Source: Gymnothorax reevesii
Taxonomy: Eukaryota > Chordata > Actinopteri > Anguilliformes > Muraenidae
Direction of reading: 5' to 3'
NCBI GenBank assembly: GCA_029721435.1
Contig: CM056574.1
Location: 33,064,001 to 33,128,000, forward strand
DNA length: 64,000 nt
Shown here: positions 1 to 10,571 of the stretch, in pieces
Layout: each line of letters begins with the position of its first letter
How positions within the stretch are numbered: position 1 is the stretch's first letter
The notes under the pieces: model-generated
Told to the model about the DNA's origin: nothing
The model's input: the letters and a program-made list of their open reading frames with translations, nothing else
The model's database searches: none
Program-made: the position numbers and the translations under genes

Positions 1-319
1 GCTTATTCCTCACTAGGGTCACGGGGCGAGCTGGAGCCTATCCCAGCTGACTACGGGCAAAGGCAGGGACCCACCCTGAACAGCTTGCCAATCACCATTC
101 ACACGCCATTCACTCTCACACCTATGGGCAATTTGGTGTCTCCAATTAGCCTGATATGCATGTCTTTGGACTGTGGGAGGAAACCGGTACCCGGCGAAAA
201 CCCACACAACACGGGGAGAACATGCAAACTCCACACAGAAAGGCCCCAGGCCGGATTCGAACCCACGACCTTCTTGCTGTGAGGCAGCAATGCTAACCAC
301 TGTGCCACCGTGCCGCCAA
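1..319 (-). repeat. tRNA-like / L2-type interspersed repeat, truncated at window edge
   Basis: Read on the minus strand, this starts with a tRNA-like head (near 258-318) containing the B-box-like motif GGGTTCGAATCC. It continues through the widespread teleost body in which a cytosine-rich 'cctcccacagtccaaagacatgca' type segment is recognisable (about 160-185). A second, more diverged copy in the opposite orientation lies at 39018-39343, which supports the repeat identity. Its exact Repbase name is not certain. It could be a SINE or the 3' tail of an L2-like LINE. Confidence 0.7.
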
Positions 320-371
320 CAGGTTAAATCTAAACCTTAAATCTAATATCTTAAATCCTACATTATATATA

Positions 372-1984
372 CAGTGGAAACCAGAAGTTTACATACACTA
401 CATATAAAGGCACATAACTTTTTTTTGTTACCGTCTAACATTAAATCAGATTAAACTTTTCCTGTTTTTGGTCAATTAGGATTACCAGAATTATTTCTAT
501 TTGCTAAATGCCAGAATAATGAGAGAGATAATTTTTTAGACAATGTTTTATTGCTTTCTTGAGAATCAGAAGTTTACATACATTTCATTAGTATTTCGTA
601 GCATTGCCTTTAAACTGTATGACTTGGGTCAAACGTTTTGGATATGCTTCCACAAGCTTCTCACAATAATTTGCAGGAATTTTGGCCTATTCCTCCAGAC
701 AGAACTGGTGTAACTGAGCCAAGTTTGTAGGCCGCCTTGCCCGCACATGCCTTTTCAGCTCTGCCCATAAATTTTCAGTAGGATTGAGATCTGGGCTTTG
801 TGATGGCCACTCCAAAACATTGACTTTGTTATCCATAAGCCACTTTGTAACCAGTTTGGCAGTATGCTTAGGGTCATTGTCCATTTAAAAAACCCCATTT
901 GTGTCCAAGCTTTAGCTTCCTGGCTGATGTCTTGAGATGTTGCTTCAGTATTTCCACATAATATTCTTTCCTCGTGATGCCATCTATTTTGTTAAGTGCA
1001 CCAGTCCCTCCTGCAGCAAAACAACCCCACAACATGATGCTGCCACCCCCATACTTCACATTTGGGATGGTGTTTTCAGGCTTGCAAGCTTCCCCCCTTT
1101 TCCTCCAAACGCAACGATGATCATTATGGCCAAAAAGTTCAATTTTAGTTTCGTCAGACAACAGGACATGTTTCCAGAAATTAAGATCTTTGTCCCTGTG
1201 TGCGTTTGCAAACTGTAATCTGGCTTTTTTATGTTTCTTTTGGAGTATTGGCTTCTTCCTGGGAGAGTGACCTTTCAGACCATGTCGGTACAGGACTCGT
1301 CTCATTGTTGATAATGACACACTCTTACCAGCTTCAGCCAGCATCTTCACAAGGTCTTTTGCTTTTGTTCTTGGGTTGATACGCACATTTCGGACCAAAG
1401 CACGTTCATCCCTGGGACACAGAACCCGTCTCCTTCCTGAGCGGTATGATGGCTGGACATTCCCATGGTGTTTATACTTGCGTATAATTGTTTGAACAGA
1501 TGAACGTGGCACCTTCAGGCATCTGGAAATTGCACCCAAGGATAAACCAGACTTGTGCTGGTCCACAATTCTCTTCCTGATATCTTGGCTGATTTCTTTT
1601 GATTTTCCCATGATGTTACATAAAGAAGCAGTGTGTTTCAGGTGTGACTTAAATACATTCACAGGTGTGCCTCTAATTAACTCAAATGTTGTGAATAAAC
1701 CTATCAGAGGCTTCCAAAGACATGACATTATCATGTGAGCTTTAATAAATTGTTTAAAGGCATAGTAATCTTAGTGCATGTAAACTTCTGACTCTCAAGA
1801 AAGTAATAAAACATTGTCTAAAAAATTATCTCCCTCATTATTCTGGCATTTAGCAAATAGAAATAATTCTGGTAATCCTAATTGACCAAAAACAGGAAAA
1901 GTTTAATCTGATTTGATGTTAGACAATGAAAAAAAAAGTTATGTGTCTTTTTATATAGTGTATGTAAACTTCTGGTTTCAACTG
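372..1984 (-). mobile_element. Tc1-like element A (Sleeping Beauty-style IR/DR)
   Basis: A 1613-bp element begins CAGTGGAAACCAGAAG and ends with the inverted form CTTCTGGTTTCAACTG. It is flanked by TA at 370-371 and 1985-1986. The sequence AGAAGTTTACATACA occurs at the outer left end (about 382) and again at about 567. The mirror form occurs at about 1778 and 1959. This is the IR/DR arrangement (two transposase sites per end) of Sleeping Beauty-type Tc1 elements. The minus strand carries the transposase remnant. Confidence 0.93.
588..1611 (-). pseudogene. Tc1-like transposase A, frameshifted
   Basis: This is a cut-and-paste DDE transposase related to Sleeping Beauty. I chose the start at 1611 because MGKSKEISQDIRKRIV is the usual Tc1 N-terminus; the frame is open further upstream but with unrelated sequence. 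Visible in order are a paired-like HTH region (LGAISRCLKVPRSSVQTII), a GRRR linker, and the first catalytic Asp in [12 protein letters not shown]. The second Asp lies in DNDPKHTAK and the catalytic Glu in [11 protein letters not shown] one-base insertion in the T/A run near 887-897 shifts the frame between the first and second catalytic residues. A TAG replaces a Trp codon after CLEE (about 684-686). The C-terminus can still be followed to the TAA at 588-590. The length, 1024 bp, matches a 340-residue protein plus one base. The copy is not functional. Confidence 0.9.
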
Positions 1985-1986
1985 TA

Positions 1987-2026
1987 TGTGTATATATATA
2001 TATATAGACACACATACACACACACA
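1987..2026. repeat. (TA)n/(CA)n microsatellite
   Basis: A short run of alternating TA followed by CACACA sits exactly between the right end of element A and the left end of element B1. Confidence 0.85.
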
Positions 2027-2242
2027 CAGCCCTCCATAATTATTGGCACCCCTGGTTAAGATGTGTTCTTTATTATCTAATAAATTCAGTTTTTTTCTAA
2101 ATAAAAGAGGACCACAATGAAAAAAAGAGGAAAATCTAACCTTTAATTCAAGTGCATTTTTTCAGCGGGAAAAAAATCCCACATTAAGAAATAATTCATT
2201 TACATCAAATCATGTGTGCCACAATTATTACCACCCCTGATG

Positions 2243-3021
2243 TTAATACTTTGTACAACCCCCTTATGCCAACAAAACAGCAAAACAATCTTCTCCTATA
2301 ATGTTTCACAAGATGGGAGAATACAGAAGGGGGGATCTTCGACCATTCCTCTTTGAATTATCTCTCAAAATCATCCAGCGACCTGGGTCCTCTCCTCTGC
2401 TCTCTCCTCTTCAGCTCACTCCACAGGTTTTCAATGGGGTTGAAGTCTGGGGACTGAGATGGCCATGGGTGGAGCTTGATTCTGTGTCTATTGAACCATT
2501 TCTGTGTAGATTTGGCCACATGTTTAGGGTCATTATCTTGCTGAAAGACCCAAAAAGCTCAATCTTGGTCTCATCTGACCAAAGCACACGGTCCCAGATG
2601 AAGTCCCAATATCGCTTAGCGAACTCCAGACGTTTGCGTTTATGATTGTGAGTGAGAAAGGGTTTTTTCCGTGCATGCCTCCCAAACAGCTTGTTGGCAT
2701 GTAGATGGCGCCTGATGGTTTTTTGCAGACTTTGTGACCCCAAGATGCTACCATTTGTTGCAATTCTTTAACTGTGAGCTTTGGAGAACTTTTTATTTCT
2801 CTTACCATCCTCCTCACTGTGCGTGGTGGCAAAATAACCTTGCGTCCTCGTCCAGGCTTGTTTAGCACTGTTCCAGTTGTTTTAAACTTCTTACTGATTC
2901 CTCTGACAGTAGATATGGGCAGGTGCAGGCGAGTGGCTATTTTCTTCTAGCCATTGCCTGACTTGTGAAGGTCGACACACATCTGTTTTACTTAAATGGT
3001 GTGTTCCTTCGTCTTTCCCAT
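2243..3021 (-). pseudogene. Tc1-like transposase B1, internally deleted
   Basis: The start is MGKTKEHTI at 3021, followed almost at once by an in-frame TAA. A second stop lies in the HTH region (the Tyr codon of the 'NGYKK' motif reads TAG). Recognisable segments are IATRLHLPISTV, a GRGRK linker, LTVKELQQMVASWGHK, and [10 protein letters not shown] with the first catalytic Asp. Directly after ELFG the frame runs into [14 protein letters not shown], a shifted form of the 'FQQDNDPKH' region. About 80 residues between catalytic Asp 1 and Asp 2 are therefore deleted, compared with B2. The C-terminal part is frameshifted and ends at the TAA 2243-2245. Confidence 0.87.
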
Positions 3022-3886
3022 GTTGAAGAGTGGATAAGAGAAATGGCTTCTGTGTCACGTCATATTTATACCCCCGCAAATCAGGAAGTGATGAATTACT
3101 AATTAAATGTTCCTAGATACTCTGATCAACTTTGTAAACTACTGTAAAAATGACAGAAATACTTCAATTACATTTATTTCCTAGGAATTGTTAGGGGTGC
3201 CAATAATTGTGGAACAGGTGATTTTATGAAAAAGAATTATTTCTTAGTCAGGGGGTTTTTTTTCCCCTTAAAATTCACTTGAGTTGAAGGTTACATTTTT
3301 CTACAATTTTCAGAGTGAGAGTATGCTTCTACAATAAAAATTGAATTTATTTGAAGGCTTTTAAGTAGGGGTGTAACGATTCTGAATCGATTCTGTATCG
3401 ATGTTTTTTACGGCATAGGACCGCCATGGGGCGAACATCCGAGTTTTCCCTTTTCCTGTATTAAGGCAGAATCCAAATCTACACCCCTTTGGACTTGCAG
3501 ACTGAGCCCTCACAGACTTCAGGCGTATGTAATGTGACGTCTTCACCATCATCACGTGAAGTCTGCCAGAGCTGGGGTCTGCAGCATAATAAAATGAGCT
3601 GATAGACAGGCTTCGAGTCTGTTTCACTCATTTCCATGCAAATGCATATTGATTACCTCTGTAGCTTGTATTTCTGTATGATGATGTTGAATTTTATATC
3701 TGGCCTACGTTATTCAAGTAACGTTTTAATATTATACATTTCGAATTAGTTCATGTGGTTTTGTGTGTGTGAATGTGCTTTTATTCTGTCAGCAATTTGA
3801 AAAAAATTAAAACGTCATGTCCGTATTGCAATGTATTATGGGTAATTACACTAGTGAAATCTGCTGAACTCTGCACTCCAAGCGGG

Positions 3887-4131
3887 CTCTCTGGAAGTCC
3901 GCAGAAAGTCCGCTTGAGGCCCCTTGTGGACTGGATCAATTGTGGATTTGGCAGCCCTCAGCACTCCCAGACTTCCCGTGAACGCTCGCGCAAAGTCCGC
4001 GAGTCTGCTAGTACGGAGAAATGCTTGCGGACTTTACAGGCGCGTTCACGGGAAGTCTGGGAGTGCTGAGGGCTGTCCGAATCCACAATTGATCCAGTCC
4101 ACAAGGGGCCTCAAGCGGATTTCCAGAGAGT
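3887..4131. repeat. Near-perfect long palindrome inside the hAT-like element
   Basis: The left arm at about 3887-4000 and the right arm at about 4025-4131 are inverted copies. They share GGACTGGATCAATTGTGGAT, CCCTCAGCACTCCCAGACTT and CCCGTGAACGC. The central loop is about 24 bases. The left arm has a 10-base insertion repeating AGTCCGC. The arms are GC-richer than the surrounding element. Confidence 0.9.
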
Positions 4132-4835
4132 CATTTCGCCATTCTGTGTGATTGTGATCATTTATTGCTCACATTGAAGTTTCATCCGCTTTAATGTTAT
4201 CCACCTTGTGTATATTTCAGATGCTTGAAATCCAGGGCGATCTGAAAATAAATCTCTTTATTTTTATTTTATCATTTTAGATCTCCTAAAAATACCAGAA
4301 TGAGAGATGAAATGGTGAGTTAGGATGTGGCGATGTTGAACGAGGATTTTTTTTTTAAGTGTGATGAGACAACTTGCCGACATGGGGTGTGTAGGCAGTC
4401 GCGTGTAATTTCTTGAAACATACACACCTGAAGCGGCTTAAAACGATTTAAAATGCCATTGGGAAGAAGCCTGAGTTAAGATTTCGCTAATTGCAGTTGC
4501 TCCGCCCTTCCTTAAATCTGCTTCCGTGTACTTGGCCTAAATAACAATCAAGAATTTTTGCCAGTAGCCTATAACGATTAAGATGTGATGGTGAAAAGCA
4601 GACAAACCTAACTGTGTTTGTGCTACGGTGTTATACTGAAAGAATGCCAATTTGAATAATTAGAAAAAATCTTCCTCTGAATTACAGCTTTCATTTTACA
4701 GATAACAGATAACATATTTGTTATCAGATCAACCTAGATTTTAAGCGTCTAAAAATACATAAGGTGGAAAACATTCTGAAAAGCGGATGAAACGTGAATG
4801 TGAGATATTAATTATCACAGTCGCACGAAATGCCG
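4128..4835. repeat. Second, diverged inverted repeat pair in the hAT-like element
   Basis: The segment 4128-4197 contains CTCACATTGAAGTTTCATCC. The inverted form of 4767-4835 contains CTCACATTCACGTTTCATCC. Both are preceded by a CATTTCG...TGTGAT context. The arms are about 70 bp, and the spacer is about 570 bp of unclassified sequence. Confidence 0.7.
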
Positions 4836-5368
4836 TGGCAATGGCAATCGTGTTCAAGCAGTGCTGTTCTATTCCCATTTAAATTTCAAAATGCAGAAAT
4901 CAAACATGTTGTCTTAATAAACAGCTCTACTCATTCAACTTAAAGAGCAAACGAATCCACCATTTGATTGCTAATCAGGCAAAGTGAACGGGAACAGGTA
5001 TACGTTTCTTAGAGTTGCCTAATTGGTAAATAGGATGACGATTTTGTTTTCCTTTGCTTGGCTCCTCTAGCCGAAAAATACTGATGTCAGTCAAGTTTTT
5101 TCCGGAAGCATTTCCCATGCCCTTTGATGTTAAGCACTTTTGTTCAGGACATCATGGGGGTTAATAAAGGAAAAGGGAAAGCTCGGATATTCACCCCATG
5201 GTAACAGGTGGCGTTACTACGCTTTAAAAAAACATTGATACAGAATCGTTACACCCCTACTTTTAACACATCTTTACCAGGGGTCCCAATAATTATGGAG
5301 GGCACTGTATTTATTTGATTTTTATTTAAGGTTTAGATTTAGTATTTAATGTCCCCTTTTTTCTTCTA

Positions 5369-6877
5369 CAAAACCCAAAGCCAGTGAAGTTGGCACGTTG
5401 TGTAAATCGTAAATAAAAACAGAATACAATGATTTGCAAATCCTTTTCAACCTATATTCAATTGAATACACTGTAAAGAGAAGTTACTTAATGTTCGAAC
5501 AGGTAAACTTTGTAATTTTTTGCAAATATTAGCTCATTTGGAATTTGATGCCTGCATCATGTTTCAATAAAGCTGGCACAAGAGGCAAAAAATACTGAGA
5601 GAGTTGAGGAATGCTCATCAAACACTTATTTGGAACATCTCACATAGGTGAATGGGATAATTGGGAACAGGTGGGTGCCATGATTGGTTATAAAAGCAGC
5701 TTCCCTGAAATGCTCAGTCATTCACAAACAAGGATGGGGCAAGGGTCACCACTTTAAGAAATTTAGGGATTTCATCATCTACGGTCCGTAATATCGTCAA
5801 AAGGTTGAGAGAATCTGGAGAAATCACTGCTCGTAAGCAACAAGGCCGAAAACCAACACTGAATGCCCCTGACCTTCAATCCCTCAGGCGGTACTGCATC
5901 AAAAACCAACATCAGTGTGTAAAGGACATCACCACATGGGCTCAGGGAACACTTCAGAAACCACTGTCAGTAACAACAGTTTGTCGCTACATCTGCAAGT
6001 GCAAGTTAAAACTCCATTTATCAACAGTATCCAGAAACGCCGCCGGCTTCGCTGCGTCCAAGCTCATCTTAGATGGACTGATGCAAGGTGGAAAAGTGTT
6101 CTGAGGTCTGACGAGTCCACATTTCAAAATTGTCTCTGGACCAAAGAGGAAAAGAACCATCCGGACTGTTATAGGCGCAAAGTTCAAAAGCCAGCATCTG
6201 TGATGGTATGGGGGTGTATTAGTGCCCAAGGCATGGGCAACTTACACATATGTGAAGGCACCATTAATGCTGAAAGGTACATACAGGTTTTGGAGCAACA
6301 TATGTTGCCATCCAAGCAACGTATTTTTCATGGACACCCCTGCTTATTTCAGCAAGACAATGCCAAGCCACATTCTGCACGTGTTACAACAGCATGACTC
6401 CGTTGTAAAAGAGTGCGGGTACTAGACTGGCCTGCCTGTATTCCAGACCTGTCTCCCATTGAAAATGTGTGGCGCATTATGAAGCGTAAAATACAACAAC
6501 GGAGACCCCGGACTGTTGAACAACTTAAGCTGTACATCAAGCAAGAATGGGAAAGAGTTCCACCTGAAAAGCTTCAAAAATTGGTCTCCTCAGTTCCCAA
6601 ACGTTTACTGAGTGTCGTTAAAAGGAAAGGCGATGTAACACAGTGGTAAAAAGGCCCCTGTGCCAACTTTTTTGCAATGTGTTGCTGCCTTTAAATTCTA
6701 AGATAATGATAATTTGCAAAAAAAAAAAAAATAAAGTCTCTCAGTTTGAACATTAAACATCTTGTCTTTGCAGTGTTATCAATTGAATATAAGTTGAAAA
6801 GGATTTGCAAATCATTGTATTCCGTTTTTATCAACGATTTACATAACGTGCCAACTTCACTGGTTTTGGGTTTTGTG
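5369..6877 (+). mobile_element. Tc1-like element C1 with long terminal inverted repeats
   Basis: The ends are CAAAACCCAAAGCCAGTGAA and the inverted CTTCACTGGTTTTGGGTTTT, flanked by TA. The inverted repeats extend inward past CGTAAATAAAAACAGAATAC and the TTTGCAAATCCTTTTCAAC segment, about 190 bp in all. The same family is present as C2 (33115-34670), and related subfamilies as C3, C5 and F. A 14-base A run sits at 6718-6732, inside the right repeat. Confidence 0.9.
5734..6649 (+). pseudogene. Tc1-like transposase C1, deleted and frameshifted
   Basis: Coding starts at ATG 5734 (MGQGSPL, matching MGRGSPLSEQ in C2). About 64 bases present in C2 are missing just after it, which removes the first HTH helices and shifts the frame. 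Downstream pieces in three frames read ESGEITARKQQGRKPTLNA, then VLRSDESTF with catalytic Asp 1. Next come ASVMVWGCISAQGMGNLH, QQDNAKPHSA with Asp 2, and DLSPIENVWRIMK with the catalytic Glu. The frame ends GDVTQW at the TAA 6647-6649. A further frameshift lies near 6398-6412. This is a DD34E-type Tc1 transposase with no intact frame. Confidence 0.88.
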
Positions 6878-6879
6878 TA

Positions 6880-7161
6880 GCCTAATGTGCTAACTTCACT
6901 GGTTTTGAGTTTGAAGTTATACTACAAATAACAATATCACCATTTCTACACCAATTTACACATATTTGTGCGTAAATGTGTGAAAAAGAGACGGTTTAAA
7001 ATGGCAACAATCTTTTTTCCCGGTTTTTGAAGCTAAATGTGCAAAAACTGCACGTTATAAAACAACACACCCTATTTTACAATCGGCGCCCCATACATCT
7101 AACAATTAATTACGCTGCAGAAAATGTTAAAATGAGAGGCAGAGATCAAAATTGAGATATA
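6880..7161. other. Short unclassified spacer with a duplicated C-element end
   Basis: The first 35 bases (GTGCTAACTTCACTGGTTTT and following) repeat the terminal sequence of element C1 immediately outside its right end. This suggests a tandem or aborted second end. The rest of the interval shows nothing I recognise. Confidence 0.55.
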
Positions 7162-7163
7162 TA

Positions 7164-7706
7164 CAGTACCAGTCAAAAGTTTGGACATACCCACATTTTG
7201 TTTTTTCAAAACAAGGTAAATAAAGAAGAAGGCACTCTCTGTTTGGCAAAAAAAGGGTCTACTTCTCAAATCCATCCAACTAACCAGCATTTGTGGTAAT
7301 ATTTGCAGAGCATACTCATTTTTTGTTTTTTTTACTAGAGCAGTTATATGGCTGTAATGAGTTTGATGCTGAGCGGCCTTCTATAAGCTGCTAAAGATGT
7401 GCTGCTCCTGTAGTTTGCTCTTCATCGATCTTCTTTGCGCAATAAGTTCCAAAACAGCTTGTCTTTAATTTAATTTGGCTGTTGGAAAATGTAAGGAGCT
7501 TACTTTGCAAAAAAATGCCTTCTTTGAGAATTCTAAAATTTGGGACACTGTTCAAACAAGAATATTGTTCTCTTTTAACTTCTGACTATTAGGCTTTTAC
7601 CCGATTCAATTTGAGATTATATAGAGAAGTTAAGCCATTTAAATTTCTCAAAAAAACAGAGTTCTGTGACATTAGTAAGGTGTGTCCAAACTTTTCACTG
7701 ATACGG
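7164..7706. mobile_element. MITE-like element with Tc1-type termini
   Basis: It starts CAGTACCAGTCAAAAGTTTG and ends with the inverted form CAAACTTTTCACTGATACGG. TA lies at 7162-7163 and 7707-7708. The termini are the common teleost Tc1 ends. The 543-bp body has no transposase similarity that I can see, so this is a non-autonomous or internally replaced copy. Confidence 0.82.
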
Positions 7707-7799
7707 TATAGAATGTGTGTATGAATGAAACTCCGGCCCCCACAGTGTCTGCTTGGAAAAAATTTGGCCCTTGGACAAATGTAGTTGATGACACCTGGA

Positions 7800-8929
7800 G
7801 AGTGTCAGCTTGGCCTTGTGCTTAGGATTATTGTCAGGCTGGAAAGTCCGAGTGCGTCCCATGTGCAGCTTTCATGTTGAAGAATGCAAATTGTCTGCCA
7901 GTGTTTTCTGATAGGTTGCTGCATTCTTTGTTACAACCACGGCTCAATTGGTCACAACAAGAAGAAAACACTGGATTGGTTTGGCCAAAAAATGACAGCA
8001 GTTTATTTGTTATTCGAAAGAAACAACTCCAACATAAGAAAAGGACGGCCATCCAATGAGACATGAAAGTCCGCGTTGTCAGAAGTGTAGGATGTGGATG
8101 AGGGGAAAGTACGGTGTGGTGCGTGTTGGTTGCAAAAACAAACACAACAAAACCACAAATAAAACATGGTGTGTGGAGGAACGATGAAACATCCCACAAT
8201 GCTTAGGGCTGACTGGTCTTTTAACCCCTGGAATGCAGCTGGACTGACTTTGTTTAATTTCTCCAAGCTCCAGCCCAATAGGTACCAAATGCAAAACAGA
8301 CTACACAGGCCCTGGAAAACAACCAGGGTTGTGACACCTTACTATCAATTTTCACAAGACTCCCTGTGCCTTTAGAGCTCACACCCCCAAAACATCAGAA
8401 AGCCTCCACCATGCTTTACAGTGGGAATAGTGTTGACTGTTCTCCAAGCATATCGCTTTTGGTTGTGACCATGAAGTTCTATTTTGGTGTTTTCACTCCA
8501 AAAGACAGGATTCCAGAAGTTGTGAGTTGACTCAAGATGCTGTCGGCCATAACTAAGGTGAGTTTTTTTGTGTTGTTGGTACAATAATGGCTTCCTTCTC
8601 GCAACTCAACCATGCAGCTCATTGTTGTTTAATTATTGTGTTCCTTGAAACAACCTCACCATTTTTTCCCAGAGCATCCTGTATTTCTCGTGAGGTAGCT
8701 TGTGGATTTTTTTTTTTGTGTCTTGATCAATTTTTCTGGCAGTTTGGGCTGAAATCTTCCTTGGCCTACCTGACCTTGGCTTGGTATCAACATATTGCCT
8801 AATTTTCCACCTCTTAATCATGGAGTGAACAGTACTGACTGGCATTTTCAAGTCTTTAGACATCTTTTTATATCCTTTCCCATCTTTAAAAAGTTAAACT
8901 ACCTTGTTATTAAGGTCCTCACTCCCCAT
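7800..8929 (-). pseudogene. Tc1-like transposase D, broken and interrupted
   Basis: Read on the minus strand from ATG 8929: MGSEDLNNKVV, an in-frame stop, LFKDGKGYKK, then MSKDLKMPVSTVHSMIKRW (HTH region). Next come SGRPRKISAQTARKI (GRPR linker), NFWNPVFWSENTKIELHGHN (here the catalytic Asp position reads ENT rather than DET), and TVKHGGGFLMFWGC. After a frameshift comes KGTGSLVKIDS. A 408-bp insertion (7929-8336) then splits the gene. On the far side the segment reads RTRTFQPDNNPKHKAKLT with the second catalytic Asp. The region carrying the catalytic Glu is not recognisable. This is a different Tc1 family from A, B and C. Confidence 0.8.
7929..8336. mobile_element. Unclassified 408-bp insertion in transposase D
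   Basis: It begins TGTTACAACC and ends GGTTGTGACA, a roughly 13-base imperfect inverted terminus with TG...CA ends. It lies between two adjoining segments of the D transposase. The flanks TTCTT and CCTTA are only partly alike. It could be a small solo LTR or a MITE. A polyadenylation-like AATAAA occurs at about 8159. Confidence 0.55.
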
Positions 8930-9092
8930 GGCTCAGTGTCTAACCAAATCAGTGCATCCACTCAAAAGCAAGGAAACTCAATGAGTATACTCAGACACTA
9001 GTTACAATTTAAAAAGCCACTGGTGTGGAACCATTAAAAGTGTAAGCGGGAAAGACAGAGAGGATCATCTGGCTGGATTATCTAGCGCCATA

Positions 9093-9178
9093 ATCATTAC
9101 GCCAACAGTTTGACCCTTGTTGAGATACATGCCCCATCATTACGCCAACAGTTTGACTGTTGTTGGATACATGCTCCA
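9093..9178. repeat. Two-copy 43-bp tandem duplication
   Basis: Both copies start ATCATTACGCCAACAGTTTG and end in a GATACATGC segment. They differ at a few bases. The surrounding 9001-9660 is otherwise unclassified. Confidence 0.8.
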
Positions 9179-9664
9179 ACATTTAGCAGATGACCCCAGG
9201 GTCATGGGAATGGACTCAACCAGACTCTCGGGCGCCAATCTCATCTTGCCACAGGGCTAATGGTTAATGCAGATGCCTGGGAATCTTCCAAAAAAAAACT
9301 ACTGTCCGCAAGCCTTTGGCCAGCGACACTCATGCCGGACAACTCCACAGTGCCATCCAATGGACTCTGACATAACTGCACCCGTTCAATTTCAATACAT
9401 TACAGTTTAGGAAAATATTTCTAAAAGACTTTTAATTTCCTGAGTAAAACACTAATCTCACTCACGATGTCACAGAATAATGTGTATTTTGCTATACTGA
9501 AGGTTAAGAATGGAATAATAGCCTTAATGCAGATTATTCTTGTAATTTGGTATTGTGTCGGACGTTTCATGACCAACTTTAACGCAAGTAGGTTGTGTTT
9601 GGTATCATTTTAATCCTTGTAATTTCTGAAATCTCATAGAGAATATTTCAAAGGAATTGGACTT

Positions 9665-10080
9665 GTGCCATACCCTCCTTCAATAACTTTAAGGGAAAAT
9701 TATGCTTCAGTTTTCCTTGTGGTCATGTCTCCTCCCAAAGCCCCTCCGGAAAGGGGGAGCATTCCTGGCTCAAATGACCCAAAAACGACCTATGACCCCG
9801 CCATAGGACGCAGTCTGGAGTTTGGGCATAAAAGAGAAGGAAACAGAGAAGTCGAGGAAGCTTGTATTCATCCTTCCCTCATATACGTTGTGTATATGTG
9901 TAGTTTTGGGCTGCGCCAGGTATGAATTGACTTCTTTTCTCTTTTCTGTAACGATGTAATTTGGTCTTGTGATTTAAGCTTGTGCCTGCCTGGCGAAATA
10001 AATTGATATTCGCATCTGTGGTGTGTTTCTGACTTTGGACAAACATATACCTACCGGTTCGGACTCCTGGATCCCAGTTG
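9665..10080 (+). other. Possible LTR-like segment
   Basis: A TATA-like CATAAAAG (about 9827) is followed about 165 bases later by AATAAA (9998) and a GT-rich stretch (GTGGTGTGTTTCTG). This resembles a U3-R-U5 layout. No paired LTR, primer-binding site or coding remnant is visible, so this is only a suggestion. Confidence 0.25.
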
Positions 10081-10529
10081 AGTAACGTAGACCGTAATCG
10101 CGTGCCTGATCAACACGCTTGGCATCTGCGTTATAAGGTGGATTTTCCATGCTGTGTATGACGCTATTAATATTGGCTTCGAGCAAGATTCCGTTTATAT
10201 TTTTAGGCGGAAATCTTAAAAGACGCAAGGCCTCTGAACGATGTGTTTCCGTTATGCCTCTGTAGTTGCTCGCTGTGGGCCCCAGTAATCCCTAGTCATA
10301 GCGAGGCTATGTCAAATTACTGGCTTAATAGGCTGCCAGCCTCTGAGTTCTTTCGCCGGATTGGATAGTTCAGATGGTTTTGGTCCGGCGGAGTAGGGTA
10401 TAAACCTGTTATGGGTCCGATGCACAACAGAGCTCCAAATTGGGTAATAAATTGACGAATTAAAATCCGAACATATTTATGCAAACGCATGATAACCGCA
10501 AAAGATTGCAACTATAAATTTGTATCTTA

Positions 10530-10571
10530 AATTTGATATGGAGTCAGATAAATTTGATATGGAGTCAGATA
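10530..10571. repeat. Two-copy 21-bp tandem repeat
   Basis: AATTTGATATGGAGTCAGAT occurs twice in direct succession. The flanks (10081-10530 and 10572-10830) show nothing else I can assign. Confidence 0.85.

Larger units (their letters stand above)
3366..5259. mobile_element. hAT-like foldback element, non-autonomous
   Basis: A 1894-bp insertion in Tc1 element B1. It begins TAGGGGTGTAACGATTC and ends in the inverted GTTACACCCCTA. Terminal inverted repeats run about 95 bp (3366-3461 against 5163-5259). The flanks CTTTTAAG (3358-3365) and CTTTTAAC (5260-5267) form an 8-bp duplication with one mismatch, as expected for hAT elements. No transposase reading frame is visible. Inside are at least two further inverted repeats (3887-4131, and 4128-4197 with 4767-4835), so a single strand could fold extensively. 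Confidence 0.85.
2027..5307 (-). mobile_element. Tc1-like element B1, interrupted by a hAT-like insertion
   Basis: The terminal sequence CCCTCCATAATTATTGGCAC at the left matches the inverted GGGTCCCAATAATTATGGAG at 5281-5300. TA follows at 5308-5309. Inner copies of the terminal motif lie near 2216 and 3192, so this family also has an IR/DR layout. Removing the insertion 3366-5267 leaves about 1.38 kb. Copy B2 at 57843-59041 gives the uninterrupted reference sequence and confirms the join. The left TG after CA of the terminus appears lost. Confidence 0.88.
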
